19,888 bases of DNA from Chlamydiota bacterium (GTDB lineage Bacteria; Chlamydiota; Chlamydiia; Chlamydiales; SLFE01): assembly GCA_011065065.1 (NCBI GenBank), contig JAAKFL010000014.1, positions 1-19,888 on the forward strand. The letters run 5' to 3'. Position 1 is the first letter of the stretch. Each line of letters starts with the position of its first letter. Both the position numbers and the translations under genes were made by a program. The notes under the pieces were generated by a model that was not told the DNA's origin, did not search any database, and saw only the letters and a program-made list of their open reading frames with translations. Of this stretch, positions 8,140 to 14,686 are shown in pieces.

Positions 8140-9246
8140 TTATCTTTCTAAGGCAAAGTAACTGCGCGCGGGAGTTTCCGAAGAGGTAGGCATAGTCTCC
8201 TCATCTTCATACTCATCAAACGCATTGCAAAAGATCATCCTTCCAGAAGATGTATGCTTGACAGATAAGACATGTGACTTAATGGTCTTGCCGATATATT
8301 CGGCTCCCCCATTCACAACAACCATGGTTCCATCTTCCAAATACCCAACACCTTGACCTGGCTCTTTTCCATAACGTTGAATTTTGATCTCAAGAGTTTC
8401 CCCAGACTGGTTCAAAGGCTTCAGCGAATTCGCCAATGCATGAATGTTAATGATGCGAACTCCTTCAGTTGACTCGATTGTCGATTGTTTGATGCGGTTC
8501 TGATCTGCAGTAACAATATTTGCATTAGTGAGTCGAGCGAGACGAGTGCATTTGGCATCAAGATCGGCGATTTCAGGAAAGTCAGTTTCCACATACCGCA
8601 TTCCTAACGTTGTGATTCCCTCCAACTTCTTCAAAACATCCAAAGCGCGACGCGCATTCGCCTTCAATCCATCATCAATACTCTCAAGGTTTGAATACAA
8701 TTCTTTCAGCAAGAAACGAGGAACAATGATCTGATTATCAAGAAGACCCGAAGCGGCCAAATCAATCAGTCGTGTATCCAAGACCGCAGAAAGATCTAAC
8801 ACCATATCTTTCTTCTTTTGAACAGCTGCCTGAAATTTAATGAAAGGGATACTCAAATGAAGCTCTTCTGAAGAACGAAGTGTGATCATCACTCCAAAAT
8901 AAGTGGTCACCAGGTAAACAATCACTTTCATCAGAGAAAACCCAATCACTTCAGGGCCAACTTGTCCAAATTGCAGGATGGTTGAGAGAATGAGAACGAT
9001 GGCTTGACCCATCAGGTAACCAAAGAAAAGGCCAATCCACACAATATTAAATGCATAAAGGTCAAATTTCTTGATCATCCGTTCAAAACCTATTAACAAA
9101 CCAGTCACAATGATCCCCGCAAGAATCCCAATTCCAATGTTAGCGGGACTAAATCCCCCTTCCAAAACCGTCGTCGTATAGGCACAAAAAAACAAAGCGC
9201 TAATCAATACAAAAAATAACCTAATAAATGTTGCGGTTGTGTTCAT
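8140..9246 (-). CDS. PIN-TRAM domain integral membrane protein (YacL-like)
   Basis: The order of parts matches B. subtilis YacL (366 residues; this one 368): four N-terminal membrane segments within about residues 5-125, a PIN nuclease-like domain and a C-terminal TRAM RNA-binding domain. PIN acidic residues are visible, numbered from the chosen ATG: Asp151 in LDLSAVLDTR, Glu182 in FLLKEL, Asp230 in DLDAKC and Asp248 in TADQN. A TRAM-like GVGYLEDGTMVVV begins near 298. The family is presumed to bind or cut RNA at the membrane; the substrate is not known. An in-frame TTG at 9306 would add 20 residues, but the ATG at 9246 has an AAGG site upstream and starts directly before the first membrane helix. 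It is the first gene of a pair with acpS. Confidence 0.9.
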   Translation of the reverse strand: MNTTATFIRLFFVLISALFFCAYTTTVLEGGFSPANIGIGILAGIIVTGLLIGFERMIKKFDLYAFNIVWIGLFFGYLMGQAIVLILSTILQFGQVGPEVIGFSLMKVIVYLVTTYFGVMITLRSSEELHLSIPFIKFQAAVQKKKDMVLDLSAVLDTRLIDLAASGLLDNQIIVPRFLLKELYSNLESIDDGLKANARRALDVLKKLEGITTLGMRYVETDFPEIADLDAKCTRLARLTNANIVTADQNRIKQSTIESTEGVRIINIHALANSLKPLNQSGETLEIKIQRYGKEPGQGVGYLEDGTMVVVNGGAEYIGKTIKSHVLSVKHTSSGRMIFCNAFDEYEDEETMPTSSETPARSYFALER

Positions 9247-9310
9247 GGTTTGTTTACCTTGGTTAGTGTTTATTTTTTTCGCTTGTAAAAACTCCCTTAC
9301 CCTCAAATAG

Positions 9311-9339
9311 TTAATATAATTTTAGGCACGGACTTTCAA
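9311..9339 (-). promoter_or_regulatory. Promoter of the PIN-TRAM/acpS pair
   Basis: On the minus strand there is TTGAAA (9334-9339), a 17-base spacer and TATTAA (9311-9316). Transcription would start near 9304, at or after the TTG alternative start. That is a further reason to prefer the ATG at 9246. Confidence 0.5.
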
Positions 9340-9427
9340 TTAAAAACTTTGGAACTGCTTTTACGCAGCAGTTTGATTTGTGATCTTAGAGTAAGAAAGA
9401 ATTTATGTCGACATCCAAATTGAGTTA

Positions 9428-9456
9428 TCGATTATTATTCTTGATTCCATTATAAT
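9428..9456 (+). promoter_or_regulatory. Promoter with perfect -10 close to the start codon of the four-helix membrane protein gene
   Basis: TATAAT at 9451-9456 is preceded at 17 bases by TCGATT, a poor -35. The expected transcription start near 9463 is only about four bases before the ATG at 9467, and no ribosome-binding site is present. The mRNA would be essentially leaderless. Confidence 0.45.
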
Positions 9457-9466
9457 TTAAAGTTGT

Positions 9467-9967
9467 ATGTTGAAAGTTTCTCACTCAAAGCTTGTTGCAA
9501 TTTCCGGAGTCGTATGGTTCCTTGTTGGAATTTTTCTCCTTCAATATGGCGTGCAGTTGTTAGTCTCTGCACTCCCTCAGCCTGTTCCTTTTGTGATGTG
9601 GACGCATCCTTTATTGGAAATATTAGCTCCTTATGTTGGAAGCCGGGAAAACGTGGCTGTGATGATTGTTTTGGGATGTCTGGTTACGGGAAATGTGAAA
9701 TGTCATTTTGTCTTATCTCGATCCATAAACCGTGGGATTCATCGCATTTTAGCTCTCCCCAACCCCGCTCCTGTTTATAAGATTTATAGTTTGCCCTATT
9801 ATTTCCTGATCGCGTCCATGATCGCCCTGGGATTTTTACTCCGCAATACCGGAGCTCCCGCAGACTTCCGCGCGGCTTGCTATTTGAGCATTGGATTTGG
9901 AATGGTACGTGGCTCAATGATCTACTTATGGTACGGGATGCCTTTCATCAGGGTGAAGGCACGGTAA
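9467..9967 (+). CDS. Four-helix integral membrane protein of unknown function
   Basis: I do not recognise this 166-residue protein. It has four hydrophobic segments at about residues 9-33, 63-85, 105-126 and 133-157, separated by short polar loops, one of them basic (SRSINRGIHR). It is not a bilobed-hairpin Inc protein: the segments are spread evenly. The ATG has no Shine-Dalgarno site but lies ten bases after a perfect TATAAT. The last 46 bases are antisense to the 3' end of rlmH, so its C-terminal residues (YLWYGMPFIRVKAR) are read from the complement of the conserved RlmH C-terminal codons. Coding is supported by the membrane-protein pattern and the promoter; function is unknown. Confidence 0.75.
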   Translation: MLKVSHSKLVAISGVVWFLVGIFLLQYGVQLLVSALPQPVPFVMWTHPLLEILAPYVGSRENVAVMIVLGCLVTGNVKCHFVLSRSINRGIHRILALPNPAPVYKIYSLPYYFLIASMIALGFLLRNTGAPADFRAACYLSIGFGMVRGSMIYLWYGMPFIRVKAR

Positions 9968-10344
9968 ATCTGCTCGACTAGCACGAGTCGTATGAGCTGA
10001 TGAGTGAATGTGAGCCGAGACAGGCTCAAAAGAGAAAATTTATCTTTTAAAGATCTCGGTAACCCTTCGGCTCCTCCAATCACAAAGGTCAATCGGGCCC
10101 CTCCTTCCTCAACTTTCTTTTCAAAAAAAGTGGAAAATTCGGGACTATCCATCTCCTTTCCGGCAGGATCTAGGCAGATCACGGAGGATTCTTTCTCGAC
10201 CAGTTGAATCAGCTGTTCATCAGATTTCGCCCATTGGCACTCGAATTCCACCTGTCCCTTCAGCCTTTTGAAGTATTCGCCCATCGCGGTATCCAGCCAC
10301 GATTCTTTGGTCTTTCCAATGGATAAAATTTTGATTTTAATCAT
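9922..10344 (-). CDS. rlmH: 23S rRNA pseudouridine-1915 N3-methyltransferase
   Basis: RlmH methylates pseudouridine 1915 in helix 69 of 23S rRNA, using S-adenosylmethionine, on assembled ribosomes. The SPOUT-fold signature FVIGGAEGLP is at residues 87-96. The conserved C-terminus beginning LTFTHQLIRL and ending GIPYHK at residue 140 matches the family, where the final Tyr-His takes part in function. At 140 residues it is somewhat shorter than the E. coli protein (155). It overlaps smpB by four bases (ATGA), so the two form a coupled ribosome-related pair. Its 3' end overlaps the convergent membrane-protein gene by 46 bases. Confidence 0.95.
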   Translation of the reverse strand: MIKIKILSIGKTKESWLDTAMGEYFKRLKGQVEFECQWAKSDEQLIQLVEKESSVICLDPAGKEMDSPEFSTFFEKKVEEGGARLTFVIGGAEGLPRSLKDKFSLLSLSRLTFTHQLIRLVLVEQIYRAFTLMKGIPYHK

Positions 10345-10802
10345 TTGCCGTGATCTTTCATCATGCGGTCTATACGACGTTTGTCATCGCGCTCTTTGAT
10401 GGCGGACCTTTTATCATAAGATTTTTTTCCCTTAGCCAAAGCAAGTTTTAATTTTGCGCGGCCTGATTTGAGGAAAATCGAGAGAGCAACGATGGTGAGC
10501 CCTTTTTCTTGAGTGGCTTGCTTGAGACGCTGGATCTCCTTTTTGTGCATGAGAAGCTTACGGTCTCGTTTTTCTTCGTGATTTTGGATATTTCCGAACT
10601 TATAGGGGGCGATACTTGCACCAACGAGCCACAATTCATTACTGAGAACTTTGACATATGCCTCCTGCAGGCCTCCTCCGCCACTACGGAGGGACTTGAT
10701 TTCAGTGCCTTTTAGCACGATTCCTGCCTCGAAGGTTTCGAGGATTTCGTAATCGTGAAAGGCGCGTCGATTGGAGACTAGTTCATTACTTTTTTTGCTC
10801 AT
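10341..10802 (-). CDS. smpB: SsrA-binding protein SmpB (trans-translation)
   Basis: SmpB binds tmRNA (SsrA) and brings it to stalled ribosomes. The 153-residue protein has the family's beta-barrel motifs: RRAFHDYEILETFEAGIVL, then GTEIKSLRSG, then LQEAYVKV near residue 45. The basic C-terminal tail (KRSAIKERDDKRRIDRMMK) is the part that enters the mRNA channel. No tmRNA gene is in the window. The ATG has no ribosome-binding site and lies nine bases after a TATAAT box on the minus strand. The divergent arrangement with dnaN-recF is as in Chlamydia. Confidence 0.97.
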   Translation of the reverse strand: MSKKSNELVSNRRAFHDYEILETFEAGIVLKGTEIKSLRSGGGGLQEAYVKVLSNELWLVGASIAPYKFGNIQNHEEKRDRKLLMHKKEIQRLKQATQEKGLTIVALSIFLKSGRAKLKLALAKGKKSYDKRSAIKERDDKRRIDRMMKDHGK

Positions 10803-10811
10803 AGTGGTTTA

Positions 10812-10817
10812 ATTATA
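10812..10817 (-). promoter_or_regulatory. -10 box of smpB-rlmH, very close to the start codon
   Basis: A perfect TATAAT reads on the minus strand. The first transcribed base would fall near 10805, about three bases before the smpB ATG at 10802. No clear -35 box is seen at 16-18 bases, so the call rests on the -10 alone. Confidence 0.4.
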
Positions 10818-10847
10818 GCTGTTTTTAGACATTTATGGCGAGGTTTT

Positions 10848-10910
10848 TAGCCGCAGATAAACACAGATGTCCGCTGATTTTTTTTAACGCAGAGGGGCAA
10901 AGACACAAAG
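10848..10910. repeat. Composite repeat relic between smpB and dnaN
   Basis: Two repeat motifs are joined by a T run: AGCCGCAGATAAACACAGAT with CCGCTGAT (10850-10878), and AACGCAGAGGGGCAAAGACA with CAAAG (10886-10910). Each is built of imperfect 9-12-base units (CGCAGAT / CACAGAT; GCAGAG / GCAAAG / ACAAAG). The second resembles the inner part of the repeat arm at 7073-7106 (AGAGGGGCACAGAGA). Neither half has a long inverted partner here, so these look like remnants of palindromic elements. Confidence 0.65.
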
Positions 10911-10930
10911 CATCTCAGAAACAAAATTTA

Positions 10931-10959
10931 TTGACATTGACCCCCAGCTCGCGTATCTT
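10931..10959 (+). promoter_or_regulatory. Strong promoter of dnaN-recF
   Basis: A perfect TTGACA (10931-10936), an exact 17-base spacer and TATCTT (10954-10959). Transcription should start near 10966, and an AGGT ribosome-binding site at 10977-10980 precedes the dnaN ATG at 10987. This is the best sigma-70/sigma-66-type promoter in the window. Confidence 0.7.
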
Positions 10960-10986
10960 CATTGGCAACAAACCATAGGTAATGCC

Positions 10987-12108
10987 ATGAAGTTTATCAT
11001 TTCTCTCGCTGATCTCAATAAACTCCTCAACAAAATTCAAAACGTTGTCCCTCAAAAGGCAACCATCCCCATTCTCTCGAATTTTCTTCTGGAGGCCTCA
11101 GGGGGTGACCTCATTCTCACCGCCACAGATTTGACGGTTGGAATCCGCAGCTATACAGAAGCAAAAGTAATTAAAGAAGGAGCGACAACTCTCCCTGCAA
11201 AGAAATTTGCCTCGTTGATCCGCGAGCTCACGACTCCCCATATTGAGATCCACACAAATGAACATGACATTACCGAAGTGATTGCTGGGTCTTCACGTTT
11301 CAAATTACATGGCATGAACAAAAGTGAATTTCCTTCACTACCTGAACTAGCAGAAACGACTCAGTTCATCATCCCTCAAAGGGAATTGAAAAACATGCTT
11401 TTCCGCACCTCTTTTGCGGTGTCGCGAGAAGACAATCGTTATGTATTGACCGGAGTCTTTATCAAAATCCAGAACGGAAAGGCGACGTTTACAGGAACAG
11501 ATGGGAAGCGGCTGGCAAAAAACGAAATAGGGGTCTCTCTGGATCCTTCGTGGAAAGGAGATTACATCATCCCCCTGAAAGCTGTCGAAGAGATCACAAA
11601 AAATCTGAATGAAGAGGGGGATGCCACCATTTATCTGATGAAAGATAAGATAGCCATCGAGGCCAATCAATCAATTTTGATCACTAAATTGTTGTGTGGA
11701 GATTACCCTGACATCAACCGCATCATCCCAGAAAAAATGGAAACCCATGTTTCGCTTCATCGAGAAGAATTGATGACATTATTGCGTCAGGTCTCTCTTT
11801 TTACGTCCAATGACAGCCAGTCTGTCCGCTTTTCCTTTACAAACGGAGAACTCAAGTTGTCTGCAAATGCGATGGAGGTGGGAGAGGGTCATGTAAGCAT
11901 GCCTGTGAATTACAACGGGGAGAATCTTGATATTGCGTTTAACCCTCACTATTTCCTGGATGTTCTTCGTCACACGTCAAAAGAAACTGTAGATTTAGGG
12001 ATCATTGATGCATTTAACCCGGTCGTGATTAAAGAAGAGCTCGAGGGCGAGAAGCCCGATGATTCTTTATGTTTAATTATGCCCATGCGTCTTGATCAAC
12101 CTGTATAA
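10987..12108 (+). CDS. dnaN: DNA polymerase III beta subunit (sliding clamp)
   Basis: The beta clamp forms a ring dimer around DNA and tethers polymerase III. The 373-residue length is right for three clamp domains. Recognisable pieces are LADLNKLLNKIQNVVPQKATIPILSN-type domain 1 (residues 7-32), TATDLTVGI (45-53), domain 2 with GTDGKRLA (169-176) and CGDYPDINRIIP (237-248), and the C-terminal LIMPMRL, equivalent to VMPMRL of E. coli, which lines the peptide-binding pocket. The start is supported by AGGT at 10977-10980 and by the strong promoter at 10931-10959. recF follows after 19 bases, forming the classic pair. Confidence 0.98.
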   Translation: MKFIISLADLNKLLNKIQNVVPQKATIPILSNFLLEASGGDLILTATDLTVGIRSYTEAKVIKEGATTLPAKKFASLIRELTTPHIEIHTNEHDITEVIAGSSRFKLHGMNKSEFPSLPELAETTQFIIPQRELKNMLFRTSFAVSREDNRYVLTGVFIKIQNGKATFTGTDGKRLAKNEIGVSLDPSWKGDYIIPLKAVEEITKNLNEEGDATIYLMKDKIAIEANQSILITKLLCGDYPDINRIIPEKMETHVSLHREELMTLLRQVSLFTSNDSQSVRFSFTNGELKLSANAMEVGEGHVSMPVNYNGENLDIAFNPHYFLDVLRHTSKETVDLGIIDAFNPVVIKEELEGEKPDDSLCLIMPMRLDQPV

Positions 12109-12127
12109 ACTCAAGTGTCCACCAAAT

Positions 12128-13174
12128 ATGCTTATTAAACGCCTTTTGCTTCGACAATTTCGTTGTTATGACGAGTCGGTTTTTGAGTTTTGTCCCGAAA
12201 TCAATCTGATTTATGGAGCCAATGCTCAAGGAAAAACAAGTCTTTTAGAAGCTCTCCATTTACTCGCCATCGGCCGCTCGTTTCGAACTGTTCGTTTGAC
12301 GGACATGATTCAAAATGAATCCGAATCATTCTTTTTGGAAGCGCTTTTTGAGTCTGGGGGTGTGGAGCAACGTGTAGCGATCTCCTTTAGTGGTCGTGAG
12401 AGAAAGATTGTGCACAACAACACCACCTATCCCGCGTTTTCTTCTTTGATAGGCCTTCTGCCTGTCACGATGATGATTCCTGATGACGACTTGATCAAGG
12501 GGTCTCCGGATGCCAGACGAAAGTTTATTGATCTCCAAATCTCACAATTCGATCCGCTCTATCTCCATTACCTCACCCGATACCAACGGGCGATGAGACA
12601 GAGAAATCATTTGTTAAAGTCTCAACAGCTCACGATCATCGATCCCTGGGAACAGGAAATGGCGAAAGCAGCCAGTTATGTGGTAAAAAAGCGAAGGCAA
12701 CTGATTGAAGCGCTTCAACCCAATGGGCAGCAAATCCATCATGTTCTGAGCAACGGGAATGATGTGTTAAATTTGCGGTATCAAGAGAGCCTTGAGGGAG
12801 ATTACTTGCAGCAATTTCAAAAGAATCGGATGAAGGAAGTGAAATTTGGTTTCACTTGTGCAGGACCCCACCGCGACGATTTGTTAATTACAATTGGCAA
12901 CCAAGAAGCGCGTCATTTTGCCAGTGAAGGGCAAAAGCGGACCTGTGTGACGGCGCTGCGATTGGCATCGTGGCATTTGTTGAAAGAGCGTATTGGAAAT
13001 GCTCCGTTGATGATGATTGACGATTTTGGAATAAGCTTGGACCGGAAAAGGCGTCAGCAATTTATGGATCAATTGTCTGGGTTGGGGCAAGTATTTATCA
13101 CCAGTGTGGAAGAGTTGCAGTTTGCGGATCGGAATGTGCAATCGTTTGAAATCAGACAAGCCCTTTTAAATTAA
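12128..13174 (+). CDS. recF: DNA replication and repair protein RecF
   Basis: RecF is an SMC-like ATPase that, with RecO and RecR, loads RecA onto gapped DNA. The 348-residue protein has LRQFRCYDESVFEF at the N-terminus, Walker A GANAQGKTS (residues 30-38), the ABC signature-like FASEGQKRT and Walker B PLMMIDDFGISLD near residues 299-311. The frame is open back to a TTG at 12092 inside dnaN, but MLIKRLLLRQFR at 12128 is the conserved N-terminus and is chosen. No Shine-Dalgarno site is seen, so coupling to dnaN is likely. The stop codon TAA (12-14 bases after CCC) is part of the TTAACCGCGAAGAT arm of an inverted repeat, so the gene ends exactly where the repeat begins. Confidence 0.96.
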   Translation: MLIKRLLLRQFRCYDESVFEFCPEINLIYGANAQGKTSLLEALHLLAIGRSFRTVRLTDMIQNESESFFLEALFESGGVEQRVAISFSGRERKIVHNNTTYPAFSSLIGLLPVTMMIPDDDLIKGSPDARRKFIDLQISQFDPLYLHYLTRYQRAMRQRNHLLKSQQLTIIDPWEQEMAKAASYVVKKRRQLIEALQPNGQQIHHVLSNGNDVLNLRYQESLEGDYLQQFQKNRMKEVKFGFTCAGPHRDDLLITIGNQEARHFASEGQKRTCVTALRLASWHLLKERIGNAPLMMIDDFGISLDRKRRQQFMDQLSGLGQVFITSVEELQFADRNVQSFEIRQALLN

Positions 13175-13273
13175 CCGCGAAGATGCGCGAAGAGATGTTT
13201 TAATCTTATTGATTTTGAATAAACTGCTTTCTTCGAGCGTCTTCGCGATCTTCGCGATCTTCGCGGTTAAATT
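13169..13273. repeat. Palindromic element of the AACCGCGAAGAT family between recF and a convergent gene
   Basis: The perfect 14-bp arms TTAACCGCGAAGAT (13171-13184) and ATCTTCGCGGTTAA (13257-13270) continue imperfectly inward as tandem CGCGAAGA-type units (left CGCGAAGAG; right two further TCGCGATCT units). The element carries the recF stop codon in its left arm and ends shortly before the barrel gene's stop at 13285. Lying between convergent genes, it could fold in RNA from either strand and act as a two-way terminator, although it has no strong U tract. Confidence 0.85.
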
Positions 13274-13284
13274 TATCAGTTTGT

Positions 13285-14007
13285 TTACTTAAAGCTATAG
13301 CCTATCGAGAGCTTGGCTCCGTAACCACGTATTCCAGATCGACCTTCATCAAGGCTTGAATTAAATCCTACTGCGAGATTCACTGACCAATTATCTTTGA
13401 AGTAATAGTCGAAGGCCAGCGCAAAATTCGACCCTTGTGTGGCTCCATCGATTACAGACTTCCCTTCAGGAAAAAAGGGATCAGTCAAGAAGGTCTTGCT
13501 ATTCGCCCATGCATATTGATAGATAAAGGTCGTCCAAAAGGATTCACAAACTTGACACATGAGCTCAAATCCAACGTAGCGACTGTTCGAAAGAAACTCT
13601 TCACCCACATCTCGAAGAGTCGTCACAATAGGAAACTCGATGTCCAATTCATCAAGGATAGTCGTCAAATCCGTCCAATTAAGTCCAATGACAGGAACGA
13701 GATAACAGTGATCTCCACAAAACGGAATGTAATATCCAATCCCTGCTCCATAACTGAGAAAGTCTCCATCCCCTCTAGCAGCCGATATCGTCGGCTTCAC
13801 AGCAAATCCACTGTCTTTAATAAAGAGAAAAGTTCCATCGGCACGTAGTCCGTACATATCCAGCTGCTGCACAACCTCCTCTTCTTCCAATACCTGTATT
13901 CGATAAAGAGCAGGACCCACGTCAGCACGACCACATAAGACAAATTGAGGTAAAGCTTGTAAAGGAAAAAGTAAAAGAGATAAAACAATTGTAAATATCT
14001 TACGCAT
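13285..14007 (-). CDS. Secreted, cysteine-bearing outer-membrane beta-barrel protein (predicted)
   Basis: I do not recognise a named family. The 240-residue product has a Sec signal peptide (MRKIFTIVLSLLLFPLQALP) and a mature part with alternating hydrophobic/polar strands. It ends in GAKLSIGYSFK, similar to the last strand of small OmpA/opacity-type barrels but with Lys after the final Phe. Five cysteines remain: Cys25, Cys97 and Cys101 in CGDHC, Cys151 and Cys154 in CQVC. The start is firm: GGAGG at 14014-14018 is six bases before the ATG. It is divergent from the methyltransferase gene and convergent with recF. Surface exposure is inferred. Disulphide cross-linking would fit chlamydial envelopes, which are stabilised by cysteine-rich proteins. 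Confidence 0.8.
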   Translation of the reverse strand: MRKIFTIVLSLLLFPLQALPQFVLCGRADVGPALYRIQVLEEEEVVQQLDMYGLRADGTFLFIKDSGFAVKPTISAARGDGDFLSYGAGIGYYIPFCGDHCYLVPVIGLNWTDLTTILDELDIEFPIVTTLRDVGEEFLSNSRYVGFELMCQVCESFWTTFIYQYAWANSKTFLTDPFFPEGKSVIDGATQGSNFALAFDYYFKDNWSVNLAVGFNSSLDEGRSGIRGYGAKLSIGYSFK

Positions 14008-14080
14008 AAAAAACCTCCATAAAAATTATTATTAGATAAGTAACGAGTATACATGATTGAACGAATTAATGAAAATAAGA

Positions 14081-14109
14081 GTGACAAAAGAAAAGGAATG
14101 TGATACACT
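14081..14109 (+). promoter_or_regulatory. Candidate promoter of the MnmM-like gene
   Basis: GTGACA (14081-14086), a 17-base spacer and TACACT (14104-14109) place the first transcribed base near 14116, about seven bases before the ATG at 14123 and downstream of the alternative starts at 14057 (TTG) and 14069 (ATG). Confidence 0.45.
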
Positions 14110-14122
14110 TAAGTCACTGATT

Positions 14123-14686
14123 ATGAAGAGACAATTTCCTATTTTTCAATCCCATTTAGATCTTGCTCATCAGAATTGGGCCAAGTTAATCGATGGAAAT
14201 AGCCTTGTCATTGATGCCACGTGCGGAAATGGCTACGACTCAGAATTTCTGGCATCTTTAAAACCTACTCACCTTTACTGCCTCGACCTTCAACAAGACG
14301 CCATCGATGTGACAAAATCAAAATTAAATGACACTTCCTGTTCCTTTTTTCAGCAGTGTCATTCTTGTTTTCCCAATGAAATTCTAGAAAATTCAGTGAA
14401 ACTCGTTGTTTATAATTTGGGGTATCTGCCCGGAGGAAACAAAAACCTCACAACAAAAACAGAAACCACACTATTGAGCCTGAAAAACGCGATGGGTCTT
14501 TTGGTTTCAGGTGGAGTCATCAGCATCACCTGTTATCCTGGTCATGAAGAAGGGACCCATGAAGGAAAGGCCATCCTCAAATGGAGCTCTACCCTCGACC
14601 CGTCACAATGGAGTTGTTGTGTTCACACCTTTACAAATCGGAAGAAGTCTCCGAGTTTAATCTTGATACAGAAGAGTCTTTTGTGA
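14123..14686 (+). CDS. mnmM: SAM-dependent tRNA methyltransferase, MnmM/YtqB type
   Basis: The sequence matches the family formerly called 'putative rRNA methylase' (MraW_2), to which B. subtilis YtqB belongs. YtqB has been identified as MnmM, which methylates the aminomethyl group of the uridine-34 modification in tRNA. From the ATG at 14123 the protein has 187 residues (YtqB is of similar size), with the SAM-binding VIDATCGNGYDSEFLA at 29-44. The family-specific NLGYLPGGNK is at 98-107, with T-K-T-E-T just after it, and CYPGHEEG is at 137-144. The frame is open to a TTG at 14057 and an ATG at 14069, but the promoter at 14081-14109 and family length favour 14123. There is no ribosome-binding site. 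The last 30 bases overlap dapB tail to tail. Family confident, exact substrate inferred. Confidence 0.85.
   Translation: MKRQFPIFQSHLDLAHQNWAKLIDGNSLVIDATCGNGYDSEFLASLKPTHLYCLDLQQDAIDVTKSKLNDTSCSFFQQCHSCFPNEILENSVKLVVYNLGYLPGGNKNLTTKTETTLLSLKNAMGLLVSGGVISITCYPGHEEGTHEGKAILKWSSTLDPSQWSCCVHTFTNRKKSPSLILIQKSLL

Noticed and set aside
9247..9306. Longer PIN-TRAM protein starting at TTG 9306
   Set aside because: The predicted transcription start falls at that codon, and the ATG at 9246 has an AAGG site and the family length.
9353..9373. Short hairpin AACTGCT/AGCAGTT between divergent genes
   Set aside because: Only seven base pairs with a seven-base loop; not distinguishable from chance, though an operator cannot be excluded.
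9463..9780. Overlapping plus-strand frame inside the four-helix membrane protein gene
   Set aside because: Its translation is cysteine- and serine-rich without structure, and it is a shadow of the membrane protein in another frame.
12092..12127. Longer RecF starting at TTG 12092
   Set aside because: It would begin inside dnaN with residues not found in RecF; the conserved N-terminus starts at 12128.
14057..14122. Longer methyltransferase starting at TTG 14057 or ATG 14069
   Set aside because: These codons lie upstream of or within the best promoter, lack ribosome-binding sites and add residues not typical of the family.
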